From an uncultured Acidobacteriia bacterium (GTDB taxonomy: Bacteria > Acidobacteriota > Terriglobia > Bryobacterales > Bryobacteraceae): DNA of 64,000 nucleotides. Location: contig CAIYVZ010000055.1 in assembly GCA_903929755.1 (NCBI GenBank), positions 1 to 64,000 of the forward strand. Direction: 5' to 3'. The position numbers and the translations under genes were made by a program. Below, in pieces: positions 45,242 to 53,997 of the stretch. How positions within the stretch are numbered: the first letter of the stretch is position 1; each line of letters opens with the position of its first letter. The notes beneath the pieces were generated by a model. It had not been told where the DNA came from. It worked only from the letters and a program-made list of their open reading frames with translations, and ran no database searches.

Positions 45242-45333
45242 CATATACCCATCGCAGGTCTGTCGCGCAACATGTTAACGATTACTTGAAAGGAAATTTT
45301 CGAAATGTACTAAATAGTACTCTTATTGATGCG
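45242..45333. promoter_or_regulatory. Divergent promoters and dyad between the PQQ-like and ThuA operons
   Basis: Minus strand: TTGCGC (45265-45270), 17 bp, TATATG (45242-45247). Plus strand: TTGAAA (45286-45291), 16 bp, TACTAA (45308-45313). A perfect dyad GTACTA-AA-TAGTAC (45307-45320) covers the plus-strand -10 box, fitting a repressor site. TTGATGCG at 45326-45333 recalls the element of the four shared promoters. Confidence 0.5.
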
Positions 45334-45375
45334 CCATAAGAAATGGCAGTGACACCAGTTCTGGGAAGGAGTAGG

Positions 45376-45405
45376 ATGATCTTCGACGAACCGAACAAAA
45401 TATGA
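45376..45405 (+). CDS. Possible nine-residue leader peptide
   Basis: AAGGAG (45366-45371) stands in front of ATG 45376, which opens the frame MIFDEPNKI and ends in TGA at 45403-45405. The stop overlaps the ThuA ATG at 45402 as ATGA. The only good ribosome site in this leader belongs to the mini-ORF, so ThuA may depend on re-initiation after it. Too short for any homology call. Confidence 0.4.
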   Translation: MIFDEPNKI

Positions 45406-47117
45406 GCAACTTACGCACTGCGCTTCTTATCGCTGGAACCTGTTTGATGGCCGGATTACCCGCAATGGCCCAGCCAGGCCGCAGTGGTGTTCCCTCCATT
45501 TCCGTGCGGCCTCCCGAGCAACTCCGGTTCCGCACCACCGCTCTCACCAATCTCGGCTGGCGTTTGGGTACCCGTAGCGACTCATTCGGCGCTCTTACCT
45601 TTCGGGATGCGGCAATCCAGGCCGATGCCGCCACACTCCCCACTATCGAAGGTGTCTCGCGAAACCTGGACTTCAATCTGGCGCCCGCCGAGATTGCGAA
45701 GGTGAAGGCAACCCTCGCCGAGCTTCGTCTCCGCCTGCCCGCCTATCGTCTGGAGTCGCTGCCCGTTGACGAAGCAACTCGCCGCAAGGCCTTTGCTTTT
45801 GCAAAGGATCTGGGGGCCGATATGATCATCACGGCTGCGGAATCTGCCCAGCTTGCCGATCTCGACAAACTGGCCACCGAGATCGGAATCAACGTCTCCG
45901 TGGTTTCCCCGAAGCCTGCGTCTTTAATGCAGGCCCTCGATGCCAGCAGCAAGCGCCTCGGACTCGATGTGGATACCGCAACCACGTCGCTCAGTGGTCT
46001 GACCGCCCTGAAAGACCGCGTTTTTTCCGTGACCATCACGCCGGGCACGAAAAACCTGGCTAAATTCCTGACCCAGCTAAGCCGTGTCCAGCCGCCGAAC
46101 CTCCAGCCCGACTGGCCACCAACCACCGACGGTGGCGCCAAAAAATCTGAAGTCAAACCCCTCTTCATCGCTCTCCAGCCCACCGCCGGGAAGGATCCCG
46201 TAGCCGACCTCTCCGCGGCCGCCGCCTCTTACGACAATGATGTCCGTCTCGCCATCGCCTGGCGCATGGACACGCTCTCCCGCCTGTCCACCATCTCCAA
46301 ACCCGATAAGCTGGCGACCGATATCCGGGAGAAGATTGACGCGGCCATTCCCACCCGGGCTCTGGCGAAGCCGAAGAAAGCCCGCAAGCTTCTGGTGATG
46401 GATCTCTGCGTGAATGGTGGTTACTATCACGCCACCATCCCGCAGGGCAACCTCGCCCTGGAACTCATCGGCAAGCACACCGAAGCCTACACCCCAGTCT
46501 TTAGCAACGACCTGAGCAATCTTCGCTATCCGGCCATCAAGCAGTTTGACGCCGTCTTTCTGAATAACGTGGAAGGCGAAATGTTTATTGATCCGGAGCT
46601 AATGAGCGGCCTGCTCCGCTACGTTCGCGAAGGGGGCGGCGTGGGCGGCCTCCATGCCGCAACGTGGGCAAGCGTCGATGTGCCCGAATACGGCGAACTG
46701 ATGGGGTCCCAGACCGGGGCCCACAAATACAATGGCGAACCAGGCACTATCCGAATTGAGGAGCCAGGTACTCCGCTCACCGCCCATTTCGCCAGCAAGA
46801 GCTTCGATGTGATTGACGAGTTTTATCACTTCCTCCCCGGTGGTCCGTACTCGCGCGACAAGCTTCGGGTCCTGATCAGCATGGACCCCACGAAGACGAC
46901 TCTCAGCGGCAACCAGTACACCACCCGTCCCGATAATGACTACGGCATGGTCTGGATCCGAAGCTTTGGCAAGGGCCGCGTATTTAACTGCGCCCTTGGT
47001 CACCGTCCGGATTTCTACCAGAACCCCGAAATGGAAAAGCTGCTTCTTGCCGCCACCCAATTCATCCTGGGTGACCTCGAAGTCGATACCACCCCCAGCG
47101 CCAAACTGAAAAAATAG
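45402..47117 (+). CDS. Exported ThuA-domain protein with degenerate isomerase-like N-terminus (copy 5)
   Basis: 571 residues: signal peptide (1-23, ending PAMAQ), TIM-barrel-like half (about 45-290), ThuA half from PKKARKLLVMDL. It lacks both CxxC motifs seen in the other copies. The tail GDLEVDTTPSAK is present. The ATG overlaps the stop of a possible leader peptide. The next gene, 10 bp downstream, is the exported isomerase, repeating the order seen at 8173-10784. This recurrence is the best evidence that the ThuA fusion and the isomerase act on the same substrate. Confidence 0.85.
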   Translation: MSNLRTALLIAGTCLMAGLPAMAQPGRSGVPSISVRPPEQLRFRTTALTNLGWRLGTRSDSFGALTFRDAAIQADAATLPTIEGVSRNLDFNLAPAEIAKVKATLAELRLRLPAYRLESLPVDEATRRKAFAFAKDLGADMIITAAESAQLADLDKLATEIGINVSVVSPKPASLMQALDASSKRLGLDVDTATTSLSGLTALKDRVFSVTITPGTKNLAKFLTQLSRVQPPNLQPDWPPTTDGGAKKSEVKPLFIALQPTAGKDPVADLSAAAASYDNDVRLAIAWRMDTLSRLSTISKPDKLATDIREKIDAAIPTRALAKPKKARKLLVMDLCVNGGYYHATIPQGNLALELIGKHTEAYTPVFSNDLSNLRYPAIKQFDAVFLNNVEGEMFIDPELMSGLLRYVREGGGVGGLHAATWASVDVPEYGELMGSQTGAHKYNGEPGTIRIEEPGTPLTAHFASKSFDVIDEFYHFLPGGPYSRDKLRVLISMDPTKTTLSGNQYTTRPDNDYGMVWIRSFGKGRVFNCALGHRPDFYQNPEMEKLLLAATQFILGDLEVDTTPSAKLKK

Positions 47118-47127
47118 GAGTGCAAAG

Positions 47128-48060
47128 ATGCCATCCCCAACCCGTCGCGATTTAGTCCGCACCCTGGCCATCGGTCTCGGAGCTGCGGCCCTTCCACTGG
47201 CAAGAGCCCAGGCCGTGAAAAAGGTGAAGATCGGAGTCTCCACCCTGGCTTGGAACGTCAGCCCCAATTCCACCGACAACTTCGAACAGGCCCTGAAGGA
47301 TATCTCTGAGCTGGGCTACTCCGGCTTCGAAACCGTGAGCCCCATGATCGAGGCTCTTGACGCCAACGGAGCCATGAGCCGTTTGATGGATAAGTACCAT
47401 ATCTCCCTGAAGGCTGGCTATCTGGGCACCAACGTAACCGACCCTGCTTTGCGCAAAGAGAACGTGGCAAAGGCCATCAGCGTTGGCAAACTGATCAAAA
47501 AATATGGCGGCACCTACTGCGTGATCGCTGTTAACGGTCGCAGAGCCCCGGGGCGGGGCGGTGCCGGACCCGATAACTTCAATTTTCAGGAGCACAAGAC
47601 CGACATCGTCGCGGCTCTCAACGAGTACGGCATGGCGCTGACCGATCTGGGTCTCGGCGTCGGACTTCACCAACATACCGGCACCGTCGTCGAAACCCGC
47701 GACGAAGTCTACGCCGTAATGGATGCTGTCAACACAAAATACATGAAGTTTGCTCCCGATGTGGGCCAGCTCCAGAAAGGTGGTGCCGACGCGGCAAAGG
47801 TCGTCAAGGACTTCGCCGCTATCACCGATCACATGCATTTGAAGGACTACAGCAACGGTAAGTACATGGCCGGGTACTGCCCTCTGGGAATGGGTTTCGT
47901 CGACCTGGAATCGATTTTGAAAACCCTGGAAGAAGCAGGCAATAATCCAGACGTTATGTATGAGCTGGACCGAGGCAACGCCCCCATGAGCGCACGAGAT
48001 ACCGCCGAGTTCGGCAAGGCCCATCTAATTAAGCTGGGCTACAAGTTTCCCATGGCATAG
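47128..48060 (+). CDS. Exported sugar-phosphate isomerase/epimerase-like TIM barrel protein
   Basis: 310 residues with a Tat-type signal (TRRDLVRTLAIGLG). Paralogue of the protein at 9885, with the same putative metal motifs: LHQHTGT, FAPDVGQLQKGG, HMHLKDY and YELD. It carries an extra segment (RAPGRGGAGPDN, about residues 140-150) where the paralogue has a short loop; the same APGRGG string occurs in the signal linker of the ThuA protein at 40962. Probably converts a keto-sugar in the periplasm. Ends the operon begun at 45402; no clear terminator follows. Confidence 0.85.
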   Translation: MPSPTRRDLVRTLAIGLGAAALPLARAQAVKKVKIGVSTLAWNVSPNSTDNFEQALKDISELGYSGFETVSPMIEALDANGAMSRLMDKYHISLKAGYLGTNVTDPALRKENVAKAISVGKLIKKYGGTYCVIAVNGRRAPGRGGAGPDNFNFQEHKTDIVAALNEYGMALTDLGLGVGLHQHTGTVVETRDEVYAVMDAVNTKYMKFAPDVGQLQKGGADAAKVVKDFAAITDHMHLKDYSNGKYMAGYCPLGMGFVDLESILKTLEEAGNNPDVMYELDRGNAPMSARDTAEFGKAHLIKLGYKFPMA

Positions 48061-48192
48061 CTTCGCGGTCGCGTCGGAACAGCGCGGAGCTTAGACGCTG
48101 GTTCATCACCGTCGCCGGGCTATTGTCCGGGGGAGAGAAATGCGGCCTGGCAGAGCTCCTTACCGAGGGAGTCACGGCGGGCCGGGGTCTAA

Positions 48193-48351
48193 AATACATC
48201 GGCCGAAGCCGCATTGCAGCTACGCACGCAAGAGCTGCTGGCATCGCAAAAGTTAAAAACCCTCAATCGCCACCTGAACCTGGTCACCGACGATCAGACC
48301 TTGACCCACGTCTCTCGCCCCGGGCGGTACAAGCTGGTACTCAAGATCTGA
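48193..48351 (+). pseudogene. Possible gene remnant, unknown family
   Basis: An open frame without a start codon follows a TAA at 48190 and ends at TGA 48349. It reads like genuine protein (LQLRTQELLASQKLKTLNRH, then VSRPGRYKLVL). I cannot name the family. The remainder of the 390-base gap between 48060 and 48451 (48061-48192 and 48352-48450) shows no further feature apart from the AGGAGG before the next gene. Confidence 0.3.
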
Positions 48352-48450
48352 TTTAGACGTTTACAAGCCGAACGAACAGGTGTATTCTGTGTAAAACTGC
48401 GGGCAGCTTGGAAGCCTTGGACCGGACTTTTCCAGGAGGTGCATCTGAAG

Positions 48451-49098
48451 ATGCAACAGACAAGACGAATATTTATCAGGTTGGCACTTGCCGCGGCCTT
48501 GGGCACTTCTGCCTCAGCGGCCACCATCGTATACACAACCCCGGCCGACTTTGCCGCCGCTACCGAAAATCCAACGAGCATCGGATTCAACGGAATCCTG
48601 ACTCCGCCACAGACGTTTGCGAACTTCAATCCCCTGACGGTTGCCGGAATCTCCTTTGCAACCCCAAATGCGGGCACTGCGGTAAACGTGACGGCGGCCA
48701 ATTACTACGGCGCCGGGTTTAGTTTCCCGGCTGATTTCATCGTCAACTCCTTCAATCTCGGGAACAACGAACTCGATGTGACATTTAGTGTACCGACTTT
48801 CGCCTTCGGTTTGGATTACGGCGCTTTCTCCGGGGGCGGTCTCGGCACCATGACTCTGTCCGATGGGACAGTCTACATGGACCATAGTCTTCCAGGTCTG
48901 GCGAATACGCGTTTTGTGGGTTTTGTGTCGGACACCGCGATCAGTTCTTTTTCGTTTGTTACCAGCGGTGATGCCTGGATCGTTGAGGATCTGGTCATTG
49001 CATCGCCCACGCCTGAGCCGCAGAGCTGGATTATCGTGATCTCCACCCTGCTCCTCGGCATTCCTGCCGTCAGGCGTTTCGGCAACACGGCACGCTAA
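48451..49098 (+). CDS. PEP-CTERM sorted exported protein
   Basis: 215 residues from ATG 48451 with AGGAGG eleven bases upstream; GTG 48439 is an alternative inside that site. Signal peptide (1-22), a beta-rich body (FGLDYGAFSGGGLGTMTLSDG), and a C-terminal PEP-CTERM signal: PTPEPQSW, a hydrophobic helix (IIVISTLLLGIPAV) and RR. PEP-CTERM proteins are processed by an exosortase and often go to the cell surface or matrix. It is monocistronic. Function of the body unknown. Confidence 0.82.
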   Translation: MQQTRRIFIRLALAAALGTSASAATIVYTTPADFAAATENPTSIGFNGILTPPQTFANFNPLTVAGISFATPNAGTAVNVTAANYYGAGFSFPADFIVNSFNLGNNELDVTFSVPTFAFGLDYGAFSGGGLGTMTLSDGTVYMDHSLPGLANTRFVGFVSDTAISSFSFVTSGDAWIVEDLVIASPTPEPQSWIIVISTLLLGIPAVRRFGNTAR

Positions 49099-49393
49099 CC
49101 GCCTTCGGTTCGGTACGAAACGTTCACGTCTGTCTAAAGGGCACAATGCCTTTGCGGATGGAGTTCTGCCTTCCCATGCGGCCGGAGCAATCCGGCCCTC
49201 TCCGCGTTTTGGGCTGCTTGTCTCAAAGAGCGCTACATTGGTGCCATCGAAAATTTGGCGTCAATCGGCGGACTGCGACGCGGTGTAACGCTGCTGGTGC
49301 GATCACATGACCGTAGCGTTTCTCCAGAAGCTCGACCTCACCAATCGCGATCAAGTGCCGAAAAGGTGTGGTATCTGAAACTACGATCATTCG
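49099..49393. other. Intergenic stretch
   Basis: A GC-rich hairpin, GGCCGGA (49180-49186), GCAA loop, TCCGGCC (49191-49197), lies 80 bases after the PEP-CTERM gene and may act as a weak terminator. No other gene is supported here. Confidence 0.35.
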
Positions 49394-49666
49394 GTGCCGG
49401 AGGGGAGAGAGGCGGCTACCATTTCAGGAAGCCTTGCTTCGCGATCCAGTTCAGAAGGGCCGAACGAAAATGATCGGGAAGGCAGAGAATGCACGCTTGG
49501 GTTGGGCCTGCCTGTCATCGGCACTCTCGGAGTTCTCGAACGAGCGGAGGTGGCCGGATTCCTGAGTGACTTCGCCGGGACAGTAGCCCATCTCGAAAGC
49601 AGCGGCTTTTACCTGTCCCGGAGACTGCGAGATGCCGTTTTAGCGCCGCTCCAGGCGCGGAATTAG
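49394..49666 (+). pseudogene. Remnant of a PIN-domain (DUF3368-like) toxin
   Basis: The frame ends with NDREGRECTLGLGLPVIGTLGV followed by LERAEVAGFLSDF and a GFYLSRRLRDAVL end. This is the pattern of the C-terminal third of DUF3368 PIN proteins (DD..GR..A..LGL.V.GTLGVL.RAK..G). Upstream the reading is frame-broken and the active-site acidic residues of the first two thirds cannot be found. Such proteins are usually toxins paired with a small antitoxin; none is visible next to it. I regard it as decayed. Confidence 0.5.
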
Positions 49667-49669
49667 CGG

Positions 49670-49765
49670 TTAGTTTCCACCAAACAGGCAGATTACTACC
49701 AGTGGCGCTGCCGCCAGACAAGAAACAACTACCGCCCCAAGTGCTTTCAGGAATTCAGTTGCCAT
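49670..49765 (-). CDS. Possible 31-residue hydrophobic peptide
   Basis: ATG 49765 preceded by GGGAGG five bases upstream; frame MATEFLKALGAVVVSCLAAAPL then VVICLFGGN and TAA. The product would be a single membrane-spanning helix with two cysteines. A perfect dyad lies 33 bases upstream of the start. No homologue is recalled. The ribosome site is much better than chance, but such a short frame could still be fortuitous. Confidence 0.45.
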   Translation of the reverse strand: MATEFLKALGAVVVSCLAAAPLVVICLFGGN

Positions 49766-49797
49766 AAAGGCCTCCCAGACTGGACGGAAGCCCCCGT

Positions 49798-49815
49798 GTG
49801 TCATGAATGTGACAC
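49798..49815. promoter_or_regulatory. Perfect dyad GTGTCA-N6-TGACAC
   Basis: GTGTCA (49798-49803), six bases, TGACAC (49810-49815). Half-site spacing is that of Crp/Fnr-type sites, though the half-sequence differs from TGTGA. It is upstream of the small minus-strand frame. Between 49816 and 50092 I see no gene. Confidence 0.4.
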
Positions 49816-50092
49816 CAGAGGCCTCGCACTTGTCTTATCGGTAGAAAGTGCTCACTACTTGAGGCACTATTCTGAAACGAATCGTCCTGAAACGGTACAC
49901 ATCGTTCTTCGCGGCGATGAACCGCAACCGGATTCCCGTTCCAGGTGCCTCTTTAAGTAATTGAAACGAAAACACTTTTCTCTCTTTCGGGCAAAAGGTG
50001 CGCACCTCGGGTGCCTTTGGCTACAAAACTGCTTTTACCAAGTCAGCAGCAAACCGCAAACTCCTCCTAAAATCCGCGGTCAGAATTCCACT

Positions 50093-50130
50093 CGAGCCGG
50101 GAACCTCTTGCCGATAAGGTTCCCGGCTCG
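50093..50130 (+). other. Perfect 14-bp hairpin in front of the adenylate cyclase gene
   Basis: CGAGCCGGGAACCT (50093-50106), ten-base loop, AGGTTCCCGGCTCG (50117-50130). No T-run follows, and it lies 37 bases before the GTG start, so a 5' leader structure or a terminator for upstream transcripts is possible. Confidence 0.5.
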
Positions 50131-50166
50131 GCAGGGCTTCTCACGCATATCGCATAGAATGCTTCT

Positions 50167-51642
50167 GTGCAGCTGAATACCTTCCGTTGGTTCGATGACA
50201 CAAGCATCGGAACGCGCCTGGCCGCAGGGTTTGGCCTCCTCCTGGTACTCCTGATCGGTTACGGCATCTTTTCCATTCGCGAAATGGAAGCCCTCGCCGC
50301 GCTCGGCGATGCCGTTTACGCGCATCCCATGACGTCTGGCCAGGCGATGCGCGATGCCAACGTCGGCATCCTCAAAATGCATCGCGCCATGCTCCAGGTC
50401 CCCGCGTCCGATGACGCGAGCCTTGCCGAACTGGAGCGCAGGGTTGCCGGGAATAAAGTCCTGGTCGAGAAGAGCCTCCAGGTTCTGGAACGAAGCTTTT
50501 TGGGCGACAAAGCCGCACTGCGCGCACTCGAACGCAGCTTCGCAGACTGGGATCCCATTCGTGCTGCGGTCATTCGATACCGCCACGAAGGGAATTTCAA
50601 AGAATCCACGCGCACCACCCAGGTCTTGGGGGCTTTGCAGGTCTCCCGGATCGAAGCGGACCTCGATGCAATGCAGAAATTCTCCAGCGCCAAGGCCCTG
50701 GCCTTCATGGCGGATATGAAGTACACCGAAAAGCGCGTCCGCCTGTTCACCGGCATCCTGCTTACCGGCAGCATCCTCGTTTCTTTTCTGATCGGCTTCC
50801 TCACTACCAACAGCATTCGTCGTCCCGTCGTCGCACTCAGCCAGGCTGCCGCCAAAGTCGCAGAGGGCGACTACACCCAGCATGTCGATTTCGAAGCCCG
50901 CAGTGAACTCGGTACGCAAACCCGGGTCTTCAACATGATGGTGAAGTCCATCCGCGAACAGAATGAAATCATCCGCCAAAAGAACGAAGAAAACGAACAA
51001 CTCCTGCTCAATATCCTGCCCGCGCCCATTGCCGGACGCCTGAAAAGCGGAGAACGAACCATCGCCGACGCCTATGCAGAAGTCAGCGTGCTGTTTGCCG
51101 ATATTGTTGGGTTCACAAAATTCAGTTCCGGTATGCCGGGAGCCGAACTCGTCGGCATGCTCAATGACCTGTTCAGCGGTTTCGACGCCGCCGCCGTCAC
51201 GGCAGGGGTGGAAAAGATCAAGACCATTGGCGATGCCTACATGGCCGTCTCCGGCATGCCCTCCCGCTGTAACGACCACACCGAAAAAATCTTCCGCCTC
51301 GCGATCCTCATGATGGAGTCGATCACAAGCTTCAACGAACGTCGCGGCACCAGCCTGAGCCTCCGCATCGGAATCAATCGCGGTCCCGTCGTTGCAGGCG
51401 TCATCGGCACCCACAAGTTCATCTACGATCTTTGGGGCGACACCGTGAACATCGCCAGCCGCATGGAATCTACCGGAGTCCCCGGCCGGATACAGGTGAC
51501 CGAAACTGCCTACGACTATATGAAGGACCGTTTCGAGTTCGAAGCGCGCGGCGAAGTGTCGGTGAAGGGTAAAGGCATGATGCCCGCGTTTCTCCTTAAC
51601 CCGGAAAACATAGGCGATGCGGTCCCTGCCGCCCGAACCTGA
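50167..51642 (+). CDS. Membrane-bound class III adenylate cyclase with HAMP domain
   Basis: 491 residues: two membrane segments (about 18-36 and 193-215) enclosing a periplasmic helical sensor region, a HAMP linker (about 216-268), and a class III cyclase domain (about 300-480). Metal aspartates D312 (LFADIVGF) and D356 (TIGDAY), the adenine-selecting K352 and D421, and N428 and R432 of the transition-state set are all present, so it should make cyclic AMP rather than cGMP and be active as a dimer. It converts an external signal into cAMP. GTG start; no strong ribosome site. Monocistronic, preceded by a strong hairpin. Confidence 0.9.
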   Translation: MQLNTFRWFDDTSIGTRLAAGFGLLLVLLIGYGIFSIREMEALAALGDAVYAHPMTSGQAMRDANVGILKMHRAMLQVPASDDASLAELERRVAGNKVLVEKSLQVLERSFLGDKAALRALERSFADWDPIRAAVIRYRHEGNFKESTRTTQVLGALQVSRIEADLDAMQKFSSAKALAFMADMKYTEKRVRLFTGILLTGSILVSFLIGFLTTNSIRRPVVALSQAAAKVAEGDYTQHVDFEARSELGTQTRVFNMMVKSIREQNEIIRQKNEENEQLLLNILPAPIAGRLKSGERTIADAYAEVSVLFADIVGFTKFSSGMPGAELVGMLNDLFSGFDAAAVTAGVEKIKTIGDAYMAVSGMPSRCNDHTEKIFRLAILMMESITSFNERRGTSLSLRIGINRGPVVAGVIGTHKFIYDLWGDTVNIASRMESTGVPGRIQVTETAYDYMKDRFEFEARGEVSVKGKGMMPAFLLNPENIGDAVPAART

Positions 51643-51684
51643 CTCAATATATATATACTTTGTAGTGCCCCCCCGGTCCCACTC

Positions 51685-53997
51685 ATGCGCCTCGCCGTTT
51701 GCATTCCGCTATTCCTGATCCTGCTCCAGGCGCCGCTCGCCTCCGCCGCGCCTGTTACCGCGCTCAACCAATACTGCGTCGGCTGCCACAGCGCCACCGC
51801 CAAAGTCGGCGGCTTCACCTTCGACGCCAACTCCGCTCCCGCCAAAAATCCGGAAGTCTGGGAAAAGGTTGTCCGCAAGCTGCGCGCCCGCTCCATGCCC
51901 CCGGCCGGTCTTCCCCGGCCCGATGAAGCCACCTACGCCTCCATCCAGGCCTCCATTGAAAAAGATCTCGACGCCGTAGCCCCCAATCCCGGCCGCACCG
52001 ACACCTTCCGCCGCCTCAACCGCACCGAATACCAAAATTCCATCCGCGACCTCTTCCGGCTCGATGTCGATGTCACCAACCTTCTGCCCGCCGACGAATC
52101 CAGCCACGGCTTCGACAACATCACCGTAGGCGACCTCTCGCCTACTCTTCTTGATCGCTACCTCACCGCCGCCCGCCGTATCGTCCGCCTCGCTGTAGGC
52201 AGTCCCATCCACGCCCCCGGCGGCGAGACTTTCCAGCTCCCCCCCGACCTCACCCAGGAAGAGCACTTCGGCGACCTCCCCATCGGCACCCGCGGCGGTA
52301 CCCTCGTTCGCTACACCTTTCCTCTTGATGCCGAGTACGAATTTCGCATTCGTCTCGCCCGTGACCGTAACGAGTACATCGAAGGCCTGAAAGAAGAGCA
52401 CCAGCTCGAACTCATCATTGATGGCGAGCGCGTCCAGTTGTTCACCGTCGCACCCCCACCAAAAGGCACCGACCACCACCTCGTTGACGAACCCCTTCAC
52501 ATCCGCGTCGCCGTGAAAGCCGGTCCCCATCAGGTGGGCGCGGCCTTCATCAAAAAGCCCTCGCTCCTTATGGAGAACGAGCGCCAACCCTACCAGGCGC
52601 ACTTCAACATGGATCGCCACCCCCGCATCCAGCCTGCCGTTTACCAGGTCACCATCAACGGTCCGTTCAACGCCAAAGGCCCGGGCGATACGCCCAGCCG
52701 CCAGCGCATCTTCATCTGCAAACCCGCCAACACCGCCGACCAGGACGCCTGCGCCCGCAAGATTCTGACCGCAAGTATGCGCCGCGCCTACCGCCGTCCG
52801 GTCACCGAAATCGACCTCCAGGCTCCGCTGCGTCTCTACAAGGAAGCCAAATCCGAAGGTTTCGACGCCGGCATCGAAATGGCGCTCAGCGCCGTCCTCA
52901 TCAGCCCCGAATTCCTCTTCCGTGTGGAACGCGATCCCGAAGGCCTGGCCCCCAAAACAGCCTACAAACTCAACGACCTCGACCTCGCTACCCGCCTCTC
53001 CTTCTTCCTCTGGAGCAGCATCCCCGACGATGAACTTCTCGACCTGGCTGCCAAAAACGAACTCCACAAGCCCGCCGTACTGGAACAACAAACCCGCCGC
53101 CTGCTGGCCGACGCCCGCTCCCAGGCCCTCATCACCAACTTCGCCGAGCAGTGGCTCCACCTCCGCAACCTCTCGTCCTTCATGCCCGACATGCGCGTCT
53201 TCCCCGACTTCGACGACAACCTCCGGCGCGCCTTCCGCACCGAAACGCAAATGTTCCTCGAAAGCATCATGCGCGAAGACCGCAGTGTTCTCGACATGCT
53301 CCGCGCCAACTATACCTTCGTCAACGAGCGTCTCGCCAAACATTACGGCATCCCGAACATCTACGGCAGCCGCTTCCGCAAAGTTGAGTTCGGCTCTGAA
53401 GAAAAAGCGCCGGACGTCCGCGGCGGTCTCCTCCGCCAGGGCAGCATTCTCGCCGTCACCTCCTACGCCACCCGCACGTCTCCCGTCATCCGCGGCAAGT
53501 GGATCCTCGACAACATCCTCGGTACCCCGCCCCCGCCGCCGCCCCCCGCTGTGCCCGCCCTGAAAGAAACCACGGGCTCCACGAAGAACCTGCCCATGCG
53601 CGAGCGCATCGCCCAGCACCGCGCCAATCCGGTGTGCGCCAGTTGCCACAAGGTGATGGATCCCCTCGGCTTTGGTCTCGAGAACTTCGACGCCGTTGGC
53701 CGCTTCAGAACTGCGGAAGCCGGCGCTCCGATTGACGCTTCGGGCACTCTCCCCGATGGCACGACCTTCGAAGGCCCCGCCGCGCTGCAGAAGGTTCTGC
53801 TCCGCCGCCCGGAGGTTTTCGCCGGTACCCTCACCGATAAACTGCTCACCTACTCCCTCGGTCGTCTCACCGAATACTCCGATGAGCCCGTCGTTCGCCG
53901 CATCGTTAGCGACGCCTCACCAACCGACTACAAATTCTCGTCCATAATTCTCGGTATCGTAAGAAGTACACCGTTCCAAATGAGGAAAACGAAATGA
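51685..53997 (+). CDS. DUF1592/DUF1588/DUF1585 exported cytochrome c-like protein
   Basis: 770 residues, signal peptide (1-22). A cytochrome c motif C31-VG-C34-H35 near the N-terminus, then DUF1587 (RRLNRTEYQNSIRDLF), DUF1592, DUF1588 (GGLLRQGSILAVTSYATRTS) and DUF1585 regions, with a second heme-type motif C651-AS-C654-H655. Such proteins are frequent in Planctomycetes, Verrucomicrobia and Acidobacteria; their reaction is unknown but hemes suggest redox work in the periplasm. The stop overlaps the DUF1552 start (ATGA), as is usual for this pair. Confidence 0.88.
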   Translation: MRLAVCIPLFLILLQAPLASAAPVTALNQYCVGCHSATAKVGGFTFDANSAPAKNPEVWEKVVRKLRARSMPPAGLPRPDEATYASIQASIEKDLDAVAPNPGRTDTFRRLNRTEYQNSIRDLFRLDVDVTNLLPADESSHGFDNITVGDLSPTLLDRYLTAARRIVRLAVGSPIHAPGGETFQLPPDLTQEEHFGDLPIGTRGGTLVRYTFPLDAEYEFRIRLARDRNEYIEGLKEEHQLELIIDGERVQLFTVAPPPKGTDHHLVDEPLHIRVAVKAGPHQVGAAFIKKPSLLMENERQPYQAHFNMDRHPRIQPAVYQVTINGPFNAKGPGDTPSRQRIFICKPANTADQDACARKILTASMRRAYRRPVTEIDLQAPLRLYKEAKSEGFDAGIEMALSAVLISPEFLFRVERDPEGLAPKTAYKLNDLDLATRLSFFLWSSIPDDELLDLAAKNELHKPAVLEQQTRRLLADARSQALITNFAEQWLHLRNLSSFMPDMRVFPDFDDNLRRAFRTETQMFLESIMREDRSVLDMLRANYTFVNERLAKHYGIPNIYGSRFRKVEFGSEEKAPDVRGGLLRQGSILAVTSYATRTSPVIRGKWILDNILGTPPPPPPPAVPALKETTGSTKNLPMRERIAQHRANPVCASCHKVMDPLGFGLENFDAVGRFRTAEAGAPIDASGTLPDGTTFEGPAALQKVLLRRPEVFAGTLTDKLLTYSLGRLTEYSDEPVVRRIVSDASPTDYKFSSIILGIVRSTPFQMRKTK

